From an uncultured Prevotella sp. (GTDB lineage: Bacteria; Bacteroidota; Bacteroidia; Bacteroidales; Bacteroidaceae), in contig UQJC01000001.1 of assembly GCA_900541335.1 (NCBI GenBank), forward strand, positions 62,001 through 126,000: DNA of 64,000 nucleotides, given 5' to 3'. The translations under genes were made by a program, and so were the position numbers. Below the pieces are notes generated by a model, which worked only from the letters and a program-made list of their open reading frames with translations, had not been told where the DNA came from and did not search any database. This document shows positions 35,961-42,914 of this stretch, in pieces (position 1 is the first letter of the stretch; each line of letters begins with the position of its first letter).

Positions 35961-37130
35961 ATGAAACAATACCGAGACATACCTGTTGAGAAATTAGCCC
36001 TGCAATTAGCCGGGAAAAAGGACCTCGATGTTCCTTATATATTACGTCAAGTAGAAGGTTGGCAACGATTGCGCCACAAAGTGCCAGCCTGGGCGGCTAT
36101 CGACGAACTCGAATACCCTCCCCGACTATCACTCGAACAGTGTTCGGGCGAAGCGGCTGCGCGTTACAAAGCGCGGATAGTCAAGGACGTCTTGGAGCGA
36201 AATCCCGAACTACCCCGCAGCATGGCGGACCTTACGGGCGGACTGGGAGTAGACTTCTCCTTCTTGGCACCGCTGTTTGAGGACGCAACTTATGTAGAAC
36301 GACAAGAAGTGCTGTGCGAACTGGCACGCCATAACTTCCCCTTATTGGGTTTGCCGCAAGCCCGAATTGTTTGTGCCGATGGCTTGGACTATTTACAGTC
36401 GATGGAGGAAGTCGGACTGCTTTTCCTGGATCCCGCACGGCGCGACGGTGCGGGACGGAAGACTGTACGCATGGCTGATTGTGAACCCGATGTCTGTGCA
36501 TTACGTGAGGCATTGTTTGCCAAGGCTCGCTTTGTGCTGATTAAGCTTTCCCCCATGTTGGACTTGACCGATGCGATTCGTTCCTTGGAACAGGTGGTAG
36601 AAGCGCATATCTACAGCACGGGAAATGAATGCAAGGATTTGCTCCTCTTGCTCGACCGGGAAGCTCCAACTGGAAGCCAACCACGCTTGGTAGCCCAAGA
36701 AGGCGAACAGACATTTTCCTTCTCGGCCGAAGAGGAGGCAAACACAACGCCGACTTATGTCGCTCATCCGGAGGAGTTCCTCTACGAACCGGGACCGGCC
36801 ATTCTGAAAGCGGGAGCGTTTCGCTGTGTGGCAACCCGCTATGGACTCCACAAAATGCACCCGCACGCACATCTTTATACTTCTGCGAACTGGGTGCCGG
36901 AGTTTCCCGGTCGCTCCTTTCGGGTGGTCGATACTTTTACCTTCAACAAGGCCGAACTGCGACGGTTGCGCAACAACTTGACGCAGGTCAATCTGACGAT
37001 TCGCAACTTTCCGGCTACGGTGGATGCCTTGCGCAAAAAATTGAAGCTGCGCGAAGGAGGAAATCAGTATCTCTTCGCTACAACGGGAGCCAGCGGAGAA
37101 CATCTGCTGATTTTAGGCGAAAAAGTTTAA
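35961..37130 (+). CDS. Class I SAM-dependent methyltransferase with THUMP-like N-terminus
   Basis: A 389-residue protein of a family found widely in Bacteroidota and usually annotated as a class I SAM-dependent or RNA methyltransferase. SAM motif I is DLTGGLGVD (90-98). A motif-II-like acidic residue lies in TYVERQ, and the motif IV segment is LFLDPARRD (about 155-162). The C-terminal ~90 residues form a THUMP-like region (LHKMHPHAHLYTS, FPGRSFRVVD, NLTIRNFP). No signal peptide. The target is unknown; an RNA substrate is inferred from the family. The ATG at 35961 is the only start that includes the conserved N-terminus. Confidence 0.85.
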   Translation: MKQYRDIPVEKLALQLAGKKDLDVPYILRQVEGWQRLRHKVPAWAAIDELEYPPRLSLEQCSGEAAARYKARIVKDVLERNPELPRSMADLTGGLGVDFSFLAPLFEDATYVERQEVLCELARHNFPLLGLPQARIVCADGLDYLQSMEEVGLLFLDPARRDGAGRKTVRMADCEPDVCALREALFAKARFVLIKLSPMLDLTDAIRSLEQVVEAHIYSTGNECKDLLLLLDREAPTGSQPRLVAQEGEQTFSFSAEEEANTTPTYVAHPEEFLYEPGPAILKAGAFRCVATRYGLHKMHPHAHLYTSANWVPEFPGRSFRVVDTFTFNKAELRRLRNNLTQVNLTIRNFPATVDALRKKLKLREGGNQYLFATTGASGEHLLILGEKV

Positions 37131-37260
37131 TCCTTCAAAGTGTTGATATACAGAGAGTAACGTTCAAACAAAACCCTCCCCCGAAATTTTTTCTCAAAAA
37201 AAATACGTCCAGGCTGTAACTTTCCAGCAACCTATCCGTCTTCTATACAGAGAGCTCATT

Positions 37261-37773
37261 ATGAATGACATCGATTTTCGCCGCGACCTACTGCCCTTGA
37301 AGGACAAAATCTACCGTGTAGGCCTTCGCATCACGCTTAATGCGCAAGAGGCGGAGGACTTGACACAAGATACCCTTCTCCGAGCCTGGGATAAACGCGA
37401 AGAACTCGTTCATGTGAGTAACTTGGAGGCCTATTGCATCACAGTCTGCCGAAATTTGGCACTCGACCGGATTGCAAAGAAGGAAAATGCCAATCTTTCG
37501 CTCGAAACGGAGGAGGTAGACGCCTTCGACAATGCCCGAACGCCAGAAGAGCAGATGGTACACGACGAACGATTGCAACGCGTGCACGAACTCTTCAACG
37601 CTTTACCCGAAAAGCTCCGCACTGCACTGCAACTTCGCGACATCGAGGGACATTCCTACCAGGAGGCGGCTCAAATGATGGGCGTCACGGAGGAAAACTT
37701 CAAGGTAACCCTGCACCGGGCACGCAAGGCTCTCAAAATACAATACGAAAACATCGAAAGTTATGGATTATAA
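37261..37773 (+). CDS. ECF-type RNA polymerase sigma factor
   Basis: A 170-residue sigma-70 family factor of the extracytoplasmic-function group, with region 2 (AEDLTQDTLLRAWDKREEL, then NLEAYCITVCRNLALDRI) and region 4 (LRTALQLRDIEGHSYQEAA, then FKVTLHRARKAL). The 11-nt overlap with the next gene, which encodes a probable single-pass membrane protein, gives the usual sigma/anti-sigma arrangement. The stimulus is unknown. The third gene of the unit is a small exported DUF4252 protein. Confidence 0.92.
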   Translation: MNDIDFRRDLLPLKDKIYRVGLRITLNAQEAEDLTQDTLLRAWDKREELVHVSNLEAYCITVCRNLALDRIAKKENANLSLETEEVDAFDNARTPEEQMVHDERLQRVHELFNALPEKLRTALQLRDIEGHSYQEAAQMMGVTEENFKVTLHRARKALKIQYENIESYGL

Positions 37774-38305
37774 ATATATCGAACAGCTCCTTGAACGTTA
37801 TTGGGACTGCGAAACTTCTCCCGAGGAGGAACGCATCCTTCAGACGTTCTTCAGTCAGCAGGATCTTCCTGCTCATCTGGTGCGCTACCGGGATTTGTTC
37901 GTATATGAACAGCAACAATCCCAACTCCATCTCGGAGAAGACTTTGACAAACGTTTGCTCGAAGCTGTAGCAGCCACGGAAAAACCGGAAACGCCACGTG
38001 TCGTGAAAGTCAAAAAACTGGGACTTGCTCACCGTTTCCGCCCGCTCTATAAAGCAGCTGCCGCTGTAGCTATTGTAACCCTGCTGGGTAATGCTGCACA
38101 ACACTCTTTCCGCCAAGCTGACGGAAACGAGGGAGCTACATGGGACTACAATCAGTCGGCTTACCAGGATTCTTACGAAGATCCGCAGAAGGCCTACGAA
38201 ATGAGCATGAAGGCGTTTGAAATGTTCAAACAAGGACAACAAACAGCCGCTATTGATTCTGCAAAACTCAAGGCTGTCGGCACGGTTAGTCAAAAAGGTA
38301 ACTAA
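37763..38305 (+). CDS. Probable anti-sigma factor, single-pass membrane protein
   Basis: A 180-residue protein whose start lies 11 nt inside the sigma factor gene. An N-terminal cytosolic part (about 1-90) has IEQLLERYWDCETSPEEERIL and a Tyr/Gln-rich segment. One hydrophobic helix near 108-122 (AAAAVAIVTLLGNAA) is followed by a ~55-residue periplasmic tail. No zinc-binding HxxxCxxC motif is seen, so this is not a standard ZAS anti-sigma factor. The role is inferred from gene order and topology only. Homologues in Bacteroidota are often left as hypothetical. Confidence 0.72.
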   Translation: MDYKYIEQLLERYWDCETSPEEERILQTFFSQQDLPAHLVRYRDLFVYEQQQSQLHLGEDFDKRLLEAVAATEKPETPRVVKVKKLGLAHRFRPLYKAAAAVAIVTLLGNAAQHSFRQADGNEGATWDYNQSAYQDSYEDPQKAYEMSMKAFEMFKQGQQTAAIDSAKLKAVGTVSQKGN

Positions 38306-38308
38306 GGT

Positions 38309-38776
38309 ATGAAACGTTTCTACTTCTTTTTGCTCTGCTCCTTACTGCTTTTGCCTGTCACCGCTCAAAATGAGCAGGACTTTGCTTCACGGTTTATGGA
38401 GCTTTATGCTAAGGGAACGACCATGCAGTGTAAGACGGTGAGTCCCAGCATGATGGAACGCATCTTAAACCTGCCCATGGTGGAAGAAAACAAACAGACG
38501 CAGGAAGTGCTTTCACAACTGAAGTCTATTCGGGTGATTGCACACCAAGATACCACGGAAACCGACAACCTTTATACGTGGGCTGTTGGACTGGCCAAAC
38601 AAAACGTACACCGTTATCAACCTTATAAGGATAAAGGGGGACAACGCCTGTACATCCGCCGACACAAAGGCAAAATCGTTGAAATCGTTCTGCTCGCCCG
38701 CAACAAACGTTTCACCTTGGTGAACCTAACGGGTAACATGAGTCAGGAATTTCTCGAACAGATGGAAGCCATCTGA
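38309..38776 (+). CDS. DUF4252 family exported protein
   Basis: A 155-residue exported protein of family DUF4252. Signal peptide MKRFYFFLLCSLLLLPVTAQ is followed by one small domain with FASRFMELYAKG near the start, a middle IRVIAHQDTTETDNLYTW and a C-terminal IVEIVLLARNKRFTLVNLTGNM. The family is widespread in Bacteroidota, often beside ECF sigma/anti-sigma pairs, and has no known activity. The start is 3 nt after the preceding stop, so it is almost certainly co-transcribed and may be a target or sensor of that regulon. Confidence 0.82.
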   Translation: MKRFYFFLLCSLLLLPVTAQNEQDFASRFMELYAKGTTMQCKTVSPSMMERILNLPMVEENKQTQEVLSQLKSIRVIAHQDTTETDNLYTWAVGLAKQNVHRYQPYKDKGGQRLYIRRHKGKIVEIVLLARNKRFTLVNLTGNMSQEFLEQMEAI

Positions 38777-38831
38777 CTTTCCTCCCGAAACAATCAATGA
38801 CGCACAATACATCCCGAAACGCGGGATCTCC

Positions 38832-38930
38832 TTTTTAGTAAAACATCACGGGAGCACCCGTTGCTCTTGCACTCGCCGCTTTAGTAAAACATCTTTGCCG
38901 CTTTAGTAAAACACCGCTTTTTAAAACAAT
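38832..38930. repeat. Short direct repeats (TTTAGTAAAACATC)
   Basis: TTTAGTAAAACATC occurs at 38834 and 38880, and TTTAGTAAAACA at 38902. The last two copies form a 22-bp tandem (GCCGCTTTAGTAAAACAT...). They lie downstream of the DUF4252 gene. No function is evident. Confidence 0.55.
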
Positions 38931-39027
38931 CATCTGATTCCCCCCCTGTCTTCCCATTCCATCCGATGCGTTGGGAGCAGATCTACTAAGGTTTCAGTTC
39001 TCTCTCAACGTCCAGTGGGACGACCTA

Positions 39028-39073
39028 GATAAAAAGGGAAGTAGCTTCAAACTGAAGTTGCTTCCCTTTTATC
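39028..39073 (+). terminator. Terminator downstream of sigma/DUF4252 unit
   Basis: GATAAAAAGGGAAG-GCTTC pairs with GAAG-GCTTCCCTTTTATC in a long hairpin with a T-rich right arm, about 250 nt after the last stop codon. Confidence 0.65.
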
Positions 39074-39187
39074 GGTCTCAATGGTTACTCACCAGGGGGC
39101 AATAGAAATCCACTCCATCTAACGGGCTAAAAGAGCCATACGCTTTCATCACACGGACGAGTCACCACTTCCCCACCCTCGCTACAC
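39074..39187. other. Gene-free stretch
   Basis: Part of a 649-nt gap (38777-39425) that holds the direct repeats and two terminators. Nothing else is recognised here. The remaining part, 39232-39425, has a small GTTGAAAGT/ACTTTCAAC hairpin (39276-39311) and no gene. Confidence 0.4.
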
Positions 39188-39231
39188 AAAAAGGCTGGTT
39201 AAACAGCTTGCTTACCGTCTAACCAACCTTT
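39188..39231 (-). terminator. Possible terminator of the Nudix gene transcript
   Basis: Minus strand AAAGG-TGGTTA pairs with TAACCA-CCTTT and is followed by TTTGTG. It lies ~195 nt past the Nudix stop. Confidence 0.45.
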
Positions 39232-39425
39232 AGCTTGATGGGATATTCTATAAAATACAGTTTAGGAACTTATGCGTTGAAAGTTTATTCATCAAACCAA
39301 CGACTTTCAACAGAAACTCTTCAACCTTCAACTTATCAACAGATCATTAATAGGACGAGCCTTAGCTTAATATACTTCGAAATGAGAGTTCAAACAGCTC
39401 GTACACAGCTTCTCATCAGGTTTTA

Positions 39426-39809
39426 CTACGCTTGCTTGATCGCTGCTACCACTTCCAGGTCAGCCGGCAACCAATCAACGCTGTCTAATTGGTCGCGCGT
39501 CAGCCACCGGGCAGCCTCATGTTCTAATAAGGTCGGCTCTCCCTTTAGCAGTCTACACCAATAGCAATGCATCGTCAAATGAAACTGAGGATAATCATAC
39601 TCGACCGTTACCAACCGACTTTGCACCTCGACTTCGACTGCCAATTCTTCAAGGATTTCCCGACGTAAGGCTGCTTCAGGAGTTTCCCCCGCTTCAATTT
39701 TGCCACCGGGAAATTCCCACCCGTCTTTCCACTCACCGTAACCACGCTGAGTAGCCAGCACTTTATTTTCCTGCTTGATAAGAGCAGCCACGACTTCAAT
39801 CTGTTTCAT
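39426..39809 (-). CDS. MutT-like Nudix (deoxy)nucleoside triphosphate pyrophosphohydrolase
   Basis: A 127-residue Nudix hydrolase of the short MutT/NudG type, likely to hydrolyse oxidised or modified dNTPs (8-oxo-dGTP or 5-methyl-dCTP class). The Nudix box runs from Gly36 to Val58, with the REILEEL core (50-56); the usual Gly near its end is Ala57. The family N-terminus MKQIEVVAALI and the DWLPADLEV C-terminus are present. It lies on the minus strand, just downstream of tRNA-Asn and separated from it by a terminator. Confidence 0.92.
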   Translation of the reverse strand: MKQIEVVAALIKQENKVLATQRGYGEWKDGWEFPGGKIEAGETPEAALRREILEELAVEVEVQSRLVTVEYDYPQFHLTMHCYWCRLLKGEPTLLEHEAARWLTRDQLDSVDWLPADLEVVAAIKQA

Positions 39810-39825
39810 ACCAAAATAAGTATAC

Positions 39826-39859
39826 GAAAAAAGGCATCCGTTATTAAAACGAATGCCTT
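39826..39859 (-). terminator. Terminator of tRNA-Asn
   Basis: Minus strand AAGGCATTCGTT pairs with AACGGATGCCTT, followed by TTTTTCG, directly after the tRNA 3' end. Confidence 0.82.
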
Positions 39860-39864
39860 ATGCG

Positions 39865-39938
39865 CGCTTCAGGATGGGCTTGAACCAACGACCCCCTGAT
39901 TAACAGTCAGGTGCTCTAACCAACTGAGCTACTGAAGC
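39865..39938 (-). tRNA. tRNA-Asn (GTT)
   Basis: Cloverleaf read from the minus strand: acceptor GCTTCAG/CTGAAGC, D-arm GCTC/GAGC, anticodon arm CCTGA/TCAGG with loop CTGTTAA (anticodon GTT), variable GGGTC, T-loop TTCAAGC. The T-stem is GTTGG against CCATC, which leaves a U-U mismatch at 50-64. CCA is not encoded. The discriminator base is G. Confidence 0.95.
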
Positions 39939-40013
39939 AGATTGTGTGGAAGAAAACTTGCCACCATTTCTGAATTGCGGTGCAAAGGTAAAGGATATAT
40001 TTGAAATAACACC

Positions 40014-40021
40014 TATCTTTG
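40014..40021 (+). promoter_or_regulatory. Candidate -7 element for PfkB-family kinase gene
   Basis: TATCTTTG, 27 nt before the ATG at 40049, matches TAnnTTTG; no well-placed TTTG upstream. Confidence 0.4.
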
Positions 40022-40048
40022 CAGAGAAATTTTGAAGAAAAAAATAAG

Positions 40049-41023
40049 ATGGATAAAATTCTGGGTATTGGTAATGCCCTTGTAGATGTACTGGTACAAG
40101 TCGAAGACGAACTGATACTCAGTGAATTAAACTTACCAAAAGGTTCTATGCAGTTGATTGACACGAAGCGTTACTTGGAAATACAAAAACGTTTTGCTTC
40201 GCTCCATCAACAACGCACAACGGGCGGTTCTGCCTGCAATACAATCTTGGCGATTGCCCATTTAGGGGGCGAACCGGGATTGATTGGCAAAGTGGGAAAG
40301 GACGAACCGGCGGCCTTCTTCTCGGCCAACTGTCAGAAATATGGTATTGCGGCTCAACTGCTGGAGGACAGCCAACTGCCCACTGGAGTTGCCTCAACTA
40401 TTATTACGGCAGACGGCCAACGAACCTTTGGAACTTACCTGGGAGCAGCCGCCACACTTCAAACTGCTGACATTCGCCCCGAATGGTTTGAGGGTTATTC
40501 CTATTTCTACATCGAAGGTTACCTGGTGCAGAATCACGACTTGATTCGTCATGCCGTAAAACTGGCACGCCAGGCCGGACTTCGCATTTGCATTGACCTG
40601 GCCAGCTTCAATATCGTACAAGACGACCGTGAATTCTTCGCCGAATTATTGCGCGAAGTTGATATCGTCTTTGCCAACGAACAAGAAGCTACGGCCTTTA
40701 CGGGGAATAACGATGCCAAGGCCAACTTGCGCGTACTGGCCGACTTATGTGACATTGCTGTGGTCAAGATTGGTAAACACGGAGTTTGGGTACGCCGCGG
40801 AGAAGAGGAAATCCACTGCCCGGCACGCGAAGTACCCCACGTAGTTGACACGACGGCTGCGGGCGACTATTTCTCTGCAGGCTTTCTCTACGCGCTCTCT
40901 CAAGGTCGCGACCTGCTGACCTGTGCTGCTTTAGGGTCGGAACTGTCTGGCCACATTATCGAAGTGGTGGGCACCGCACTTAGCGAAACGACTTGGCAGA
41001 AAATCAAAGCTGCCTATTGTTAG
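40049..41023 (+). CDS. PfkB-family carbohydrate/nucleoside kinase (adenosine kinase-like)
   Basis: A 324-residue ribokinase-superfamily kinase. The glycine-rich substrate motif is GSACNT near the N-terminus (TTGGSACNTILAIAHLGG), and the C-terminal signature is DTTAAGD (267-273) with Asp273 as catalytic base, where the more usual sequence is DTxGAGD. The family in Bacteroidota is commonly named adenosine kinase, which phosphorylates adenosine to AMP, but sugar substrates cannot be excluded. The start at 40049 (MDKILGIGNALVDVL) is chosen over an upstream in-frame codon at 40019 that lies in the promoter. Confidence 0.9.
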   Translation: MDKILGIGNALVDVLVQVEDELILSELNLPKGSMQLIDTKRYLEIQKRFASLHQQRTTGGSACNTILAIAHLGGEPGLIGKVGKDEPAAFFSANCQKYGIAAQLLEDSQLPTGVASTIITADGQRTFGTYLGAAATLQTADIRPEWFEGYSYFYIEGYLVQNHDLIRHAVKLARQAGLRICIDLASFNIVQDDREFFAELLREVDIVFANEQEATAFTGNNDAKANLRVLADLCDIAVVKIGKHGVWVRRGEEEIHCPAREVPHVVDTTAAGDYFSAGFLYALSQGRDLLTCAALGSELSGHIIEVVGTALSETTWQKIKAAYC

Positions 41024-41091
41024 GAAGCTTCAGACTCAGTCATGTCAACCCCACCCCAACGCAGCGTTTATTCTCTTCAACCCCCTTGACT

Positions 41092-42780
41092 ATGCAAAAA
41101 TTCTTTCCGCTCCTCTCCCTTCTTCTTTGCTTTCATACTGGGCAACCCTCGGTTGCTTGGGCTCAAAAGAAGAACCACAACTTCGAGGTGGCCAAACAGT
41201 TGGACATCTTCAACTCGTTGTACCGCGAAGCTGATCTCTATTATGTGGACACTCTGGATGCCAAAAAGAATATTGACAATGCGTTGCTCTACATGCTGGA
41301 GAAGCTCGACCCTTACACCGAATACTATGCGGAGGAGAACACAGAGCAGCTCAAGCAAATGACTACGGGTAAGTATGCCGGCATTGGCTCGGTTGTTGCT
41401 TACCGTGAGAAGGAAGACCGCTGCATCATCAATAAACCTTACGAAGGGATGCCTGCTGCCCAAGCAGGGCTCTTACCGGGCGATGTCATTGTGGGCATTG
41501 ACGGTAAGGAAATCCCTCCTTGCGGAAAAAAAGACATTGCCTCGCGTAACGCTTATTCCGCAGACGTTTCTGCCAAGCTCCGTGGCGAACCCGGCACAAC
41601 CTTCGAGCTGAAAGTGTTCCGTCCCGGAGCTGAACGCCACCATACGTTTAAAATCACCCGCCGCAAGATTGTTATGCCCAGTGTAACGGTGACGAAAATG
41701 GTTACCGACAGCATCGGCTACATTTGCCTCACCCAGTTTATCGAAGGAACCAGCAATGAGGTCAAACGCGCCATGGTCGAACTCAAACAGGCAGGTGCCC
41801 GCAACCTGATTCTCGACTTGCGCGACAATCCCGGTGGATTATTGGAGGAGGCTGTTAAGACGGTTAATCTCTTTATTCCCCGCAACCGGGAAGTGGTTAG
41901 CACCCGAGGCAAAGTCAAGGAGCTCAATCATACTTACAAAACAACCCTCGACCCACAAGACCCGGACATTCCACTCATTGTACTGACAAACGAAGGCAGT
42001 GCTTCGTCTGCAGAAATCACCAGTGGTGCCCTGCAAGACTACGACCGAGCTCTCATAATGGGACGACGCACCTATGGAAAAGGTTTGGTACAGCAGAGCC
42101 GCGAATTGCCGTACAACGCAGTGCTCAAATTGACCATTGGCAAATACTATATTCCCTCAGGACGCTGTGTGCAGGCCTATCAGTTCAAGGATGGCCGCCC
42201 TGTCCACCTGCCCGACTCTCTCTCGAAGGAGTTTCGCACAGCTGCGGGACGTATTGTGAAGGATGGGGGCGGTATTACTCCCGACATAGAGATTACAACG
42301 GACAGTCTCCCCAACTTGCTCGTTTATCTGGCCAACAGTGACCAACTCTTTGACTACTGCGTGCAGTATCGCAACCGCCACAACACCATTGCTTCACCGA
42401 CGGAGTTTAAACTGACGGACAAGGAGTACGAAGAGTTTTGCAACTTTATGAAAGCAAACGGCTTTACCTACGATCGGCAAAGCCTCCGAGTACTGACAAC
42501 CCTCCGACAAATAGCCCGCCTCGAAGGCTACGACACGGAAGCTGCCGCAGAACTCGATGCGTTGGAAAAGAAGTTGCAACATAACGAGACTTACGACTTC
42601 GAACGCTGGGAGAAAGAAATCCGAGAGGTAGTAGAAGGAGCCATCATCGAAAATTATTATTACGATGCAGGCTTGGACGAATACCGACTTAAAACCGACA
42701 AAGACGTACTTCGTGCCATACAAATGATGCGCAACCGCCAAGAGATGCACAAAATTCTCAGCGGAGAGCCAGAGGCTTAA
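41092..42780 (+). CDS. S41-family C-terminal processing peptidase with PDZ domain
   Basis: A 562-residue exported serine protease of the tail-specific (CtpA/Prc) type. The signal peptide is MQKFFPLLSLLLCFHTGQPSVAWA. Then come an N-terminal helical part, a PDZ domain with GIGSVVAYREK...PAAQAGLLPGDVIVGIDG, and the S41 domain. The catalytic Ser305 is in EGSASSAE and Lys330 in YGKGLV, with the 25-residue spacing typical of the Ser-Lys dyad. The last ~130 residues are a helical extension. The start at 41092 gives the signal peptide; a frame from 40993 overlaps the kinase gene. It may share a transcript with that kinase. Confidence 0.92.
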   Translation: MQKFFPLLSLLLCFHTGQPSVAWAQKKNHNFEVAKQLDIFNSLYREADLYYVDTLDAKKNIDNALLYMLEKLDPYTEYYAEENTEQLKQMTTGKYAGIGSVVAYREKEDRCIINKPYEGMPAAQAGLLPGDVIVGIDGKEIPPCGKKDIASRNAYSADVSAKLRGEPGTTFELKVFRPGAERHHTFKITRRKIVMPSVTVTKMVTDSIGYICLTQFIEGTSNEVKRAMVELKQAGARNLILDLRDNPGGLLEEAVKTVNLFIPRNREVVSTRGKVKELNHTYKTTLDPQDPDIPLIVLTNEGSASSAEITSGALQDYDRALIMGRRTYGKGLVQQSRELPYNAVLKLTIGKYYIPSGRCVQAYQFKDGRPVHLPDSLSKEFRTAAGRIVKDGGGITPDIEITTDSLPNLLVYLANSDQLFDYCVQYRNRHNTIASPTEFKLTDKEYEEFCNFMKANGFTYDRQSLRVLTTLRQIARLEGYDTEAAAELDALEKKLQHNETYDFERWEKEIREVVEGAIIENYYYDAGLDEYRLKTDKDVLRAIQMMRNRQEMHKILSGEPEA

Positions 42781-42859
42781 AAACCAGTCCTTTTATACTT
42801 TTCCCCAACAATTCGGAAAAAGTATTTTCGGGAAAGCCTCCTCACCCGGCTTTTATTGC

Positions 42860-42867
42860 TACATTTG
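42860..42867 (+). promoter_or_regulatory. Candidate -7 element for pnp
   Basis: TACATTTG, 48 nt before the pnp ATG, matches TAnnTTTG; no TTTG at the right distance upstream. Confidence 0.38.
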
Positions 42868-42914
42868 CGCGATTTACAGAAGGTATAACACAATATTTAA
42901 TTCACAATTATCCG

